The position numbers and the translations under genes are program-made. 48,299 bases of DNA from Nocardia sp. SYP-A9097 (GTDB lineage Bacteria; Actinomycetota; Actinomycetes; Mycobacteriales; Mycobacteriaceae), in the NCBI RefSeq assembly GCF_009649815.1, contig NZ_WJIC01000040.1, forward strand, positions 1 through 48,299, in the 5' to 3' direction. The number at the start of each line of letters is the position of its first letter. Position 1 is the first letter of the stretch. Shown here one piece after another: positions 15,466 through 23,577 of the stretch. The notes below the pieces were generated by a model, which saw nothing but the letters and a program-made list of their open reading frames with translations, searched no databases and was not told where the DNA came from.

Positions 15466-17086
15466 GAGGCTAACCCCGCACGTGCGAGGAGCACAGAGCT
15501 TTATCGCCCACCGTCGTCACTTCTCATGGCTCACCCCCCGCGCATGCGGGGAGAGTACGTATCCGCGGTCGATCACCTGCCCACCGCAATGGCTCACCCC
15601 CGCGCGTGCGGGGAGCACTCAACCCGACCGGCCTGTTCTTCAACGTCGACGGGCTCACCCCCGCGCGTGCGGGGAGCACTCATCGCATGTGCGGCAGGTC
15701 AGGTTCCAGTAGGGCTCACCCCCGCGCGTGCGGGGAGCACTCCGCCATGTCGCTGTCATTCATGTCGTAATCGGGCTCACCCCCGCGCGTGCGGGGAGCA
15801 CCCGCCGAGATGGAGCGGCGTAGCGCTCCTCGTGGGCTCACCCCCGCGCGTGCGGGGAGCACCACTGGATTTCCTTGGTGACCCCGTCCGGAGTGGGCTC
15901 ACCCCCGCGCGTGCGGGGAGCACGTCGAAGTCGGCGAGTTTGACACTGGTCACCGGGGCTCACCCCCGCGCGTGCGGGGAGCACCAAGAAAGAGGGAAAG
16001 ACCATAGGGGGTGAGTGGGCTCACCCCCGCGCGTGCGGGGAGCACACCTTCCTGACCGCCGAAGACCTGCCCGGCGTGGGCTCACCCCCGCGCGTGCGGG
16101 GAGCACACCTTCCTGACCGCCGAAGACCTGCCCGGCGTGGGCTCACCCCCGCGCGTGCGGGGAGCACACGAAAATCAGGGAGCCTAACCATGGCCAAGCT
16201 TGGGCTCACCCCCGCGCGTGCGGGGAGCACGCAGAAGAATGCGCACCCCATCTCCGTGAGCAGGGCTCACCCCCGCGCGTGCGGGGAGCACTCGCATTGC
16301 CCCTTGCGGGTTGCGGAACGTCCGGGCTCACCCCCGCGCGTGCGGGGAGCACTATCCGTTTACCCACTCCGCAGTACCCGGCGCGGGCTCACCCCCGCGC
16401 GTGCGGGGAGCACTATCACATGCGGCCGGTGAGCGCTCGAGGTGAGGGCTCACCCCCGCGCGTGCGGGGAGCACTTTGAAGGCGAACGGGACTGTGGCCG
16501 CGACACAGGCTCACCCCCGCGCGTGCGGGGAGCACGACGAACTGCGGGTGGTCGACCGAGGGCAGGTTGGGCTCACCCCCGCGCGTGCGGGGAGCACGAC
16601 GAACTGCGGGTGGTCGACCGAGGGCAGGTTGGGCTCACCCCCGCGCGTGCGGGGAGCACCACATGGACCGGATCTTGGACCCGGAGGGTCCGGGCTCACC
16701 CCCGCGCGTGCGGGGAGCACGTCAGGTATGACAACAAATTCGGTTTGGGTGAGGGCTCACCCCCGCGCGTGCGGGGAGCACGGCAACCTCAGCGATGAAC
16801 AGAAAGCCAGCCTGGGCTCACCCCCGCGCGTGCGGGGAGCACCTACCAGCTATTCAGCGGGCATTGCCAAAATCGGGCTCACCCCCGCGCGTGCGGGGAG
16901 CACATCGGATCATGGTTCGTGCTGTTGGTCTGGTTGGGCTCACCCCCGCGCGTGCGGGGAGCACTCACGAAGCCTTCGCTTGTGCCTGAGGACCCAGGGC
17001 TCACCCCCGCGCGTGCGGGGAGCACGATGAAGGAGCTCGACGCATGACGATTGAGGAGGGCTCACCCCCGCGCGTGCGGGGAGCAC
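15466..17086 (-). CRISPR. Type I-E CRISPR array 1 (27 repeats, 26 spacers)
   Basis: The 29-base repeats have a short stem CCCCGC-GCGT-GCGGGG, and spacers are mostly 32 bases, giving a 61-base period; a few are 33-34. In crRNA sense (minus strand) the repeat begins GTGCTCCCCGC and ends GTGAGCCC, the classic actinobacterial I-E form. The leader is on the right (17087 on), next to cas2. The repeats at the left end (15466, 15528) are degenerate, as expected for the oldest end. Two spacers are tandemly duplicated: 16046-16077 equals 16107-16138, and 16536-16568 equals 16598-16630. Confidence 0.97.
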
Positions 17087-17137
17087 ACTTCCTGACCAGC
17101 ATGTCTGTAGTCGGGAACGGTGTTTTTCATTCACTTT
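17087..17137 (-). promoter_or_regulatory. Leader of CRISPR array 1
   Basis: It starts directly after the last repeat with ACTTCCTGACCAGC, then 23 unrelated bases, then TTTTCATTCACTTT. The same two blocks with exactly the same spacing follow array 2 (28146). The first block borders the integration site, and the T-rich second block could be an architectural-protein or Cas1-Cas2 anchor. It overlaps the last codons of cas2 slightly. Array transcription should start in or upstream of it, within cas2. Confidence 0.8.
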
Positions 17138-17508
17138 TGCTCGCCATTGCGGCGCTTGGCGCTCTGTTGCGCCGCTTTGCGATATCGGCTGGCTTTGCTC
17201 CAGCCGGCTCGTGGCCGTCCTGCCGTGTGGTCCCCGGTGTGTGGTCGGCGCATCAGATGGACGCCGTCGATATCGACTGGCTCCCATTCGTGCCGGTGCA
17301 CTTTGAACGCGAGGCGCTGCTCTGATCGCGTGGAGTAGATCATGATGGCGCGGCCGTCCTTCGATAGTTCGATGACTCGCTGCCAGGCCAAGTCGCGCAC
17401 GCGTATCGGCAGGACACCCACGAACACTCCGGGACTGATCTCCAATAGCCAGCGCGTCAGATGTCCGCGCAATCCTGCGGGGCAGGCACTCAGGACCAGT
17501 ACTACCAC
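17131..17508 (-). CDS. cas2: CRISPR-associated protein Cas2, type I-E
   Basis: 125 residues with the Cas2e start MVVLVLSACPAGLRGHLTRW and the internal GVFVGVLPIRVRDLAW with IMIYSTRSEQRLAFKVHRHEWEPVDIDG. With Cas1 it forms the spacer-integration complex. The basic tail (WSKASRYRKAAQQ onwards) is a little longer than in E. coli. The GTG start overlaps the cas1 stop by seven bases. Its 3' end adjoins the leader of array 1. Confidence 0.95.
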   Translation of the reverse strand: MVVLVLSACPAGLRGHLTRWLLEISPGVFVGVLPIRVRDLAWQRVIELSKDGRAIMIYSTRSEQRLAFKVHRHEWEPVDIDGVHLMRRPHTGDHTAGRPRAGWSKASRYRKAAQQSAKRRNGEQK

Positions 17509-18452
17509 GGCACTTCCTCATCGGCGTAGGAGACGCCGCTATCGGCATTGCCCTGTCGATCCCACAGTTGAACCACGTCGGTATCCCAGTCATCACCGGC
17601 GTCTGGTTCGTCGGGAAGCAACAGTGTGTGTAAGTCCTTGCAGCATCGGCCGAGGAGCCCGCCAGCGTGGATAGCGTCGCGGACCGCCCGGCGGGTTGCC
17701 GCCCCGATATCCTCTACTTCGGCGGCCGCGATATCGAATGCAATCGGGATCGCGAATTCGGCTTTGTACAGATCGGCGATATCGAAGACGAAAGATCGCT
17801 CGTGGCCGGTGTGAACGAATCCGAGCCCAGGGGCGGCGCCCAGCGCAACGATCACCGCGTGGGCAATACCGTACAGGCAGGTCGTCGCCGCTGATAACGC
17901 TTGATTGACCGGATCGCCACCGGCGAAATCGTTGGGGTCGAATTTCCTTCTCGCCCAGTCGATACCGGTGCGTTCGGCGTGTTCGCGATACAGCCGACGC
18001 ACCCTGGCGCCTTCCTTGCCACGCAGCTGCTGCATGGTGAGACCATCGATCGGGTCGCCGGGGAATCGCATCGCATACATCGCGCGTGCCACACGCAGGC
18101 GGGTGGTCTGGTTGGCGAACGCGGTCGCCTGCGCCTCGAGCAGTCGAGAGGAACGGGCCAGTGAACGACCATGCGCGTAGTAGCGAACGCCCTGTTCGCC
18201 GACCCACACTGCGGTGGAACCACTTTCGGCGAGCAGCATCATCGCTTGATGAGTGACGCGTGTCCCTGGTCCGAGGATCAGCGCGCCCAGCGTTGCTGCA
18301 GGTATATGGACGACTCCGCGTTCGTCGGTGGCAGTAATGGCGTTGGCATCGCGGTGCACGACCGAGCGCTCGAGGTAGATGAAGGTCAGTCGATCCTGGG
18401 CTCGGACCAGTTCGCCGATGCGGACCGGCCGCACGCCGGGGATGTCGGTCAT
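17502..18452 (-). CDS. cas1: CRISPR-associated integrase/nuclease Cas1, type I-E
   Basis: 316 residues. The metal-binding catalytic residues are visible: Glu147 in QLRGKEGARVR, His214 in GFVHTGHERSF and Asp227 in FDIADLYK. Together with Cas2 it captures and integrates prespacers at the leader-repeat junction. ATG 18452 overlaps the cas6e stop by four bases (ATGA). The open frame continues upstream only as a shadow of cas6e. All active-site residues are intact, so adaptation should be functional. Confidence 0.96.
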   Translation of the reverse strand: MTDIPGVRPVRIGELVRAQDRLTFIYLERSVVHRDANAITATDERGVVHIPAATLGALILGPGTRVTHQAMMLLAESGSTAVWVGEQGVRYYAHGRSLARSSRLLEAQATAFANQTTRLRVARAMYAMRFPGDPIDGLTMQQLRGKEGARVRRLYREHAERTGIDWARRKFDPNDFAGGDPVNQALSAATTCLYGIAHAVIVALGAAPGLGFVHTGHERSFVFDIADLYKAEFAIPIAFDIAAAEVEDIGAATRRAVRDAIHAGGLLGRCCKDLHTLLLPDEPDAGDDWDTDVVQLWDRQGNADSGVSYADEEVPW

Positions 18453-19132
18453 TGCGGTGGTGCCAGGGTGAGCAGGCCGCAGCCGTAGCCTTTGGCGCGG
18501 CCGATGCCGTGGGTGAGAGCGATCGTGAGGCGGTCGGTGTCGGTCACTACCAGTGTCCCCTCGAAGGTCGCGATGGAAAGGCTGACCGTGGCGGATTGGC
18601 GCCGGAAGGACAAACTCTCGCGCGCGATGATCCGGACGTCGTCTTCGCGTTGGCCGGCCGGGCCACACTCCGCGAGGCAGAAGCCGGCATCGGCTGCTCT
18701 GCGGCGCAGCCAGTCGAGCTGTTCGGGTGCTTTGAGCGGGGTGACGCGGCCGCGGACCTTGCGGGCGGTGGCCTCTGGGCTGGTTTGGGTGTGGCGTACG
18801 GGGTTGGCGGTGAGTCGGAAGTGCCAACGCTGACCGACAGTCAGGGTGTCGAGCAGTTGCCCGTACTTGCGAGTCGCCCACGCACCGGTGGTGGGCCAGC
18901 CGGCTTGTTCGATGATGTGGGTGAAATCGGGTTCGGCTGGGCTCACGACGTAGAGGTGAATTTGCTTGTCGTGCTGGTCGATTCGCCACAGCACGCGCCC
19001 TGGGCTGTCGGCGTGATCGAGAAGGCCTGGAGGGAAGGACGCCATGACCGCGGCGTGGGTGGTTTGGGGTGAGGACAGGAATGCTCGGGTGCCGCGGCGG
19101 GCAGGGTTCAGCGGGATTCGGGACAGGTACAT
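18449..19132 (-). CDS. cas6e: Cas6e (CasE/Cse3) pre-crRNA endoribonuclease
   Basis: 227 residues beginning MYLSRIPLNPARRGTRAFLS, the hallmark of Cse3. It ends with the glycine-rich loop HGIGRAKGYGCGLLTL that holds the repeat RNA. It cuts the array transcript below the repeat stem and stays on the 3' handle in Cascade. The start at ATG 19132 shares one base with the cas5e stop (TGATG). Conserved His residues of the N-terminal ferredoxin domain (such as THAAVM) are candidates for catalysis. Confidence 0.94.
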   Translation of the reverse strand: MYLSRIPLNPARRGTRAFLSSPQTTHAAVMASFPPGLLDHADSPGRVLWRIDQHDKQIHLYVVSPAEPDFTHIIEQAGWPTTGAWATRKYGQLLDTLTVGQRWHFRLTANPVRHTQTSPEATARKVRGRVTPLKAPEQLDWLRRRAADAGFCLAECGPAGQREDDVRIIARESLSFRRQSATVSLSIATFEGTLVVTDTDRLTIALTHGIGRAKGYGCGLLTLAPPQ

Positions 19133-19842
19133 CAGGAACCCCCGAAAGCAGCGAGTGGATCGTGAGTGCGGGTGTGCCCGTCCGGGTTTGGTGTGGGGGC
19201 GTGTTCGGTGATGATGGTGCGCCAACCGTATTCGCGGCGGACAGGGTCGAAACTCACCGGGAGATCACGCACCCGTTCGCTGAGCGCCTCGGGGGTGTCG
19301 GTCGCGGTGGCGTCTCGAAAGATCGGTAAGTGGACCATGGTCGGTTGTTTGCGTCGATAGTGTTGGGCTGCTTGCCAGGGGGCGTCTTTCAAAACCTGTG
19401 GCATGGTGCCCTCGCGAACCTCGCCGAGTACGAGGGGTTCGGTGACGGGGCAGGAACGTCGTCCGAGATAGAGCGGGAACGCGGGTCGGATCAGTTCTGC
19501 GCGAACACCTTCGAGTAGGTTGCGGTCGCCTTCGATCGCTGCGACGAAGATCGCGTCTGAGAGGTAGAAGCGCTCCGAGAGCGGATACCGGGTGCGCCCG
19601 TCCAGGCTTGTCGCGGTCTGGAAGTCCCGCACCAAAGCACCTGGCTGATCGATGCGGACCCCGAATGCCAGCCCGAGGAGCTCGTCCTCGATCGGGTCGG
19701 TTCGGCGTCGGCCACGTGCGGCACAGATCAGGCCCAGCACGCCGCTCTTGGACGGGAAGTGCTGGGTGCCGCGTCGCGCGAATCGGCTTGCCACGCCCCA
19801 TGATTGTAAGGGGGCCGCCAACCGCAGCAGCAACACCGTCAT
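19132..19842 (-). CDS. cas5e: Cas5e (CasD), Cascade 5'-handle-binding subunit
   Basis: 236 residues. The start MTVLLLRLAAPLQSWGVASRF with RRGTQHFPSKSGVLGLICAA is diagnostic for Cas5e, as are FQTATSLDGRTRYPLSERFY and YLGRRSCPVTEPLVL. It caps the 5' handle of the crRNA in Cascade. ATG 19842 overlaps the cas7e stop (ATGA), and the stop overlaps the cas6e start. Confidence 0.95.
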   Translation of the reverse strand: MTVLLLRLAAPLQSWGVASRFARRGTQHFPSKSGVLGLICAARGRRRTDPIEDELLGLAFGVRIDQPGALVRDFQTATSLDGRTRYPLSERFYLSDAIFVAAIEGDRNLLEGVRAELIRPAFPLYLGRRSCPVTEPLVLGEVREGTMPQVLKDAPWQAAQHYRRKQPTMVHLPIFRDATATDTPEALSERVRDLPVSFDPVRREYGWRTIITEHAPTPNPDGHTRTHDPLAAFGGS

Positions 19843-21089
19843 GACCGTGCGCCCGATTTCGCGCGCACCAGTTCGATCACTGCGGCGACCGCGGTCTTGA
19901 GCGGCTGTGGTTCTCCGAGGGTGGTGAGTTCGCCGGCGTTGTCGCCGGCGGCGACGACGAAGTTGCGGGCTGATCCGTCGCCGTAGCTTTTCTCCACTGC
20001 CAGCAGGCGAGTGACCAGGGCTTTGGTGGCAATGCTCGCGCGGGCAGCGCCTGCGGCGTTGACGGGCTCTTCGAACGCTCCCACGAGGTTGACCGGCTGA
20101 TCGGTGCGCACGCTGAACACGACGGTCTCGGGCAGGGTGCGGTGGGCGAAGGTGTTTTGTTTGCCGGTGGGCATGCTCTTGACGAACGCGGTCAGAAACG
20201 CTTCGACCGCTTGCGCTGTCGCGGCCGGGTTCCCGAGGTTCTTCTCGAGCTGGTCGACGTTGACGTTGGCGTACCGGTAGAGCGTGGAGGAGTTGAATTC
20301 GATGAATCCCAGCATGCCCGCCCCGGCGTTGTCGTCGGGCGCGCGGTCGTCGACCGCGGTGAAGTAGTCGAATTCATTGTTGACCGCATGCACGCTGATC
20401 GCGTGTGCCACTTGGGCCGCGGCGTCGATGGTCAAATCGTTGGCGTCGGCGACCATGCGGCCGAACAGCGCGACATCGACACTGTTCTGCCCCTGCGCGG
20501 CAGCACGCGCGACGGCTTTGTCGATTGCCGAATTACTTTGTGCTGCAACGATAGCCAACTGCGCGAGCCGGTCGATTTGCGAGGCACTCAGGAACAGCAG
20601 ATACTTCGCCTGCTCCAGTGTGTTGGTCCCCTGTTCCTCCACGCTGTCAGGGGTCGCCGCTCCGGTGTTCTCTTCCGTCGGGGGCGCTGTTTCGGTGCTC
20701 GCGTCCTGCATGACAGGCGCCGCGGTGTCTGTCCCGGACTTCGCGGTGTCTGTCCCGGACTTCTTGCGGCGCTGCGGCTTCTCCACTTTGATGCCCGCCG
20801 CGGTGACGACCTGAACCGCGGCGGCCTCCGGTGCGGAGAAATCCGGGGACAGCTCTGTGATGCGCTTTCCTATGAGCTCCACAATGTGTTTGGTGCGCAC
20901 ACCCAGCGTCGCCGGGTCGAGCAGATCACCGAACATCGTGCGGGTGGCGCGTTTCCACGCTTGACTTGATACCCGTGCGCGCGTGACCCCGCCGTAGATA
21001 GCGGTTTTCGGGCTGCCGGTGTCGTCGCGGTTGATATTGCTCGGCGGTACCGTCTGCAGGATGTGCACGTCGACGAACAGTCGGGTCAC
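19839..21089 (-). CDS. cas7e: Cas7e (CasC/Cse4), Cascade backbone subunit
   Basis: 416 residues, longer than E. coli CasC. It begins LFVDVHILQTVPPSNINRDD with TGSPKTAIYGGVTRARVSSQ and AWKRATR, the Cas7e signature. Six copies are expected to coat the crRNA spacer. A low-complexity Thr/Ala/Glu-rich insertion (about residues 103-158) includes an exact tandem repeat KSGTDTA-KSGTDTA, from a 21-base DNA duplication (20721-20762). GTG 21089 overlaps the cse2 stop (GTGA). Confidence 0.95.
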   Translation of the reverse strand: MTRLFVDVHILQTVPPSNINRDDTGSPKTAIYGGVTRARVSSQAWKRATRTMFGDLLDPATLGVRTKHIVELIGKRITELSPDFSAPEAAAVQVVTAAGIKVEKPQRRKKSGTDTAKSGTDTAAPVMQDASTETAPPTEENTGAATPDSVEEQGTNTLEQAKYLLFLSASQIDRLAQLAIVAAQSNSAIDKAVARAAAQGQNSVDVALFGRMVADANDLTIDAAAQVAHAISVHAVNNEFDYFTAVDDRAPDDNAGAGMLGFIEFNSSTLYRYANVNVDQLEKNLGNPAATAQAVEAFLTAFVKSMPTGKQNTFAHRTLPETVVFSVRTDQPVNLVGAFEEPVNAAGAARASIATKALVTRLLAVEKSYGDGSARNFVVAAGDNAGELTTLGEPQPLKTAVAAVIELVRAKSGARS

Positions 21090-21751
21090 TGGTCTTCGCC
21101 TTTCCTTGTGTCTGTGTCGGTGTGATCGGATTCGATGGCGGTGCCGCGGTGGTAGTCACGGCCCCACGCCAGCAGGACTTGATGGGCGTAGGTGTGCTCG
21201 TGCAGACGTCGCAGGTCCTGCGCGAGACGGCCGTAGTCCAGCGGAATCGCCTGTGCGCGTAGCTGACTGACCAGACCACGCAGCAGGATCAATCGGGCGT
21301 CGTGGTGCGCGGCGGTGCCCAGAGCGTGGAAGCGTCGGCGCACCGCCTCGACGGAGGTCTGTTCACCGAGTACGCGCATCGCGGTACCGAACGAGGCGCC
21401 ACGGCGGTGCATGCCCTCTCGTTTGGATTGCTGATGCCACGCGTACAAGGTGATCGAGTCGTGGGCGGCCTGCTCCCATGGTGTCGGTGCGCCGTCTCGT
21501 TCGGCCGGGGAGAATCCCGCCGGATCGGTCAGCGGTTCTGGCAGTCCTTCGAGCGTCGCGGCATGCAGTTCCGGCAGGCTCCCCGCCGGGTGACCGACAC
21601 CGCGGCGCAACTTCGCCAACACCGCCACCGCGTCGGGGACATCTTTCATGAGCTGGGCTTGTAGGACTGAAATACGTTGCGCGACAAACTCTGTCAAGGC
21701 GGTGTCCTTGACACGATAGGTGGGTTTGTCGATCTGGGTGTCGGTGTTCAC
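21086..21751 (-). CDS. cse2: Cse2 (CasB, Cas11e), Cascade small subunit
   Basis: 221 residues, all-helical by eye, with the family block LPELHAATLEGLPEPL and TPWEQAAHDSITLYAWHQQS before HRRGASFGTAMRVL. Arg-rich helices (VRRRFHALG, LILLRGLVSQLRAQ) and LDYGRLAQDL are typical. It dimerises in Cascade and steadies the R-loop strands. GTG start with four-base overlap to cas8e. Confidence 0.94.
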   Translation of the reverse strand: MNTDTQIDKPTYRVKDTALTEFVAQRISVLQAQLMKDVPDAVAVLAKLRRGVGHPAGSLPELHAATLEGLPEPLTDPAGFSPAERDGAPTPWEQAAHDSITLYAWHQQSKREGMHRRGASFGTAMRVLGEQTSVEAVRRRFHALGTAAHHDARLILLRGLVSQLRAQAIPLDYGRLAQDLRRLHEHTYAHQVLLAWGRDYHRGTAIESDHTDTDTRKGEDQ

Positions 21752-23376
21752 GCGGCGCTGCCCTTCTCGTGGTTGTCCTCGATGTATGCGGCGGGCAGCA
21801 GCTTCCGCAGACGTGCGTGGAACCAGATCCGCGCGAGACTGGCATCGATATAGGTGCCCTTGACCTCACGCCCGACCCACGCCGGTTCGCCTGCCGAGTC
21901 GACAAGCCCGCGGCCGATCGACGTGATCACCTCGTCCACAACCCGCTGCCACCGCTCGCCGCATGCGGTCAGACCGGCATCGGGGCGTAAGTCGGCGAGC
22001 CAGCGCCGGTACGGCGTTTCCAACGCGAAATAGCCTCGCTCGTATGCGCGTTCTTTGTGCCCGGCGGCTTCGCCCCCCGTCGCGATCGCGAGATTGCCCG
22101 CCAGCGACCCGAGCGCGGTGACCGCCTGCTCCGCGGTCTGCGCGGCGTGGATCGCCGCGTACCGCAGGGCCGGGTCGGCGGCGAGTAGTGCGGCGCGGAA
22201 GCCGATGGTGTCATCGACGATGTCTCCGACGACCGACTGATTGTTGATGTACTCCATGCCGACCGCATGCAGTCGCACCTGATGGGTTGGTTCGAGTACA
22301 CCTTCTTCGAGCAGGTGCGACACCCACTCCAGTAGCCCGGGTGCGATCGCTCGCTCGGCGATACCGGCCGAGACCCCCACCTGCTCGATGAGTCCGGTCA
22401 GCCCTCGCCATAACGCCTTGCTCGGGTTGTGAGTTAGGGGGTAGTGCCGGGTGTGGCCGACCTTCTTCGTTTGAGTCGGGCTCAGTCGCCACGCGGTCAT
22501 CGGTTCGAGAAGATGCTGGTTGAACGGCTCCAGTGGGTCGCCGTTGCACAACACGGCACCGGTGACGTGAGTATTGTTGTGTACCAGTCGGATTCGTCGG
22601 CTCTGCCAGGTGCACAAATCCGCCGGTCCGGTGGGCCGACGCGCGCGGCCGACGTCCGCTCGCCCTGGTGGGCGTTCCCATGCTGGCAGATCGTCCGCTG
22701 CGAAGCGCTCAGCGTTGATGTCACGTAACACGAGATTCAACAGCAATGTCTCTCGCAATGTCGCGCCTTCGAGAAATACACCGCCAAGGTTCCCTGCCCA
22801 CCCCAACCCGATCGGATATCCCTTGCCTGCCTTCACCCGCGGATCCCCCACAGCGCCTGTCTTGATTCCCGAGGGATCGAAGGCGTGTGCGTGGACCAGC
22901 CAGCGCGCCGCCTCCCCGAACTCCAGGAGCTCCACCGCCGCCCCCGCCCGCGTGGTGAAGTACTTCTCCCCGTTGGGTACATCGGCGATCATTCGATCCA
23001 GAGAGCTGACCTTCCCGTTCACCGCGCGAAGATCGGCGACCTGGAAAAACGGTGCCTGCTGATCGAAGAGCCGGAACCGTGCCGCATGCGTCGTCAGATA
23101 CGCGTCGATTTCCGCCGTCGGCAGGAAAGGTTGGGACCACAGCCCCTCCCACACCTTCGCCGAGGACCCTGGCCTATCGATCACGCTGCGGCGCAGCACC
23201 GCCAATAGGAGCCGTAGCATCGCGAACGCCTGCGTGGGCAATTCGCCTGCCAGCGTGGATAATTCGTGAGCATTGCGGAACAGGCTCCGCACCGATTCCT
23301 GCCGGGCCCGCCCGTGTCGGTCCAACACAGGGATCCAGTGTTCTTCCAGGAGATCGAAGTCGCTACTCGTGGCCAT
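21748..23376 (-). CDS. cas8e: Cas8e (CasA/Cse1), Cascade large subunit
   Basis: 542 residues. Typical segments are FDLLEEHWIPVLDRHGRARQ, LFDQQAPFFQVADLRAVNGK, NGEKYFTTRAGAAVELLEF and HAFDPSGIKTGAVGDPRVKAGKG. The subunit recognises the PAM and recruits Cas3. ATG 23376 has AAGGAC upstream and begins where family similarity begins; the frame is open about 70 bases further. A 201-base gap separates it from cas3, so it may have its own promoter, followed by five tightly overlapped cas genes. Confidence 0.95.
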   Translation of the reverse strand: MATSSDFDLLEEHWIPVLDRHGRARQESVRSLFRNAHELSTLAGELPTQAFAMLRLLLAVLRRSVIDRPGSSAKVWEGLWSQPFLPTAEIDAYLTTHAARFRLFDQQAPFFQVADLRAVNGKVSSLDRMIADVPNGEKYFTTRAGAAVELLEFGEAARWLVHAHAFDPSGIKTGAVGDPRVKAGKGYPIGLGWAGNLGGVFLEGATLRETLLLNLVLRDINAERFAADDLPAWERPPGRADVGRARRPTGPADLCTWQSRRIRLVHNNTHVTGAVLCNGDPLEPFNQHLLEPMTAWRLSPTQTKKVGHTRHYPLTHNPSKALWRGLTGLIEQVGVSAGIAERAIAPGLLEWVSHLLEEGVLEPTHQVRLHAVGMEYINNQSVVGDIVDDTIGFRAALLAADPALRYAAIHAAQTAEQAVTALGSLAGNLAIATGGEAAGHKERAYERGYFALETPYRRWLADLRPDAGLTACGERWQRVVDEVITSIGRGLVDSAGEPAWVGREVKGTYIDASLARIWFHARLRKLLPAAYIEDNHEKGSAA

Positions 23377-23577
23377 GGGAGTCCTTGTGATTGAACAATG
23401 CCGCAAACGTCCGATTTGAGGCAATTCTTCGAAATCTGTTGCAGTCATGAATATTTCGCAGCCTCTTGCCGAGGAGATTCAATTGCCAGGGAGCATACAA
23501 ACCCCCACCGACAAGTAGCCGAGATACCTGGAGGCCGATCCGCAGCGGCACGACGCGGCCGTGCGGTGCACCGACAG

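Noticed and set aside
16046..16138. The duplicated spacer begins ACCTTCCTGACC, resembling the leader block ACTTCCTGACC
   Set aside because: Similarity is about 12 bases with an indel and stops there. It could hint at leader capture, but chance is as likely in G/C-rich sequence.
15526..17030. Long open frames across the CRISPR arrays rich in repeated Pro-Arg-Ala-Cys-Gly-Glu-His units
   Set aside because: They are translations of the 61-base repeat-spacer period, not genes.
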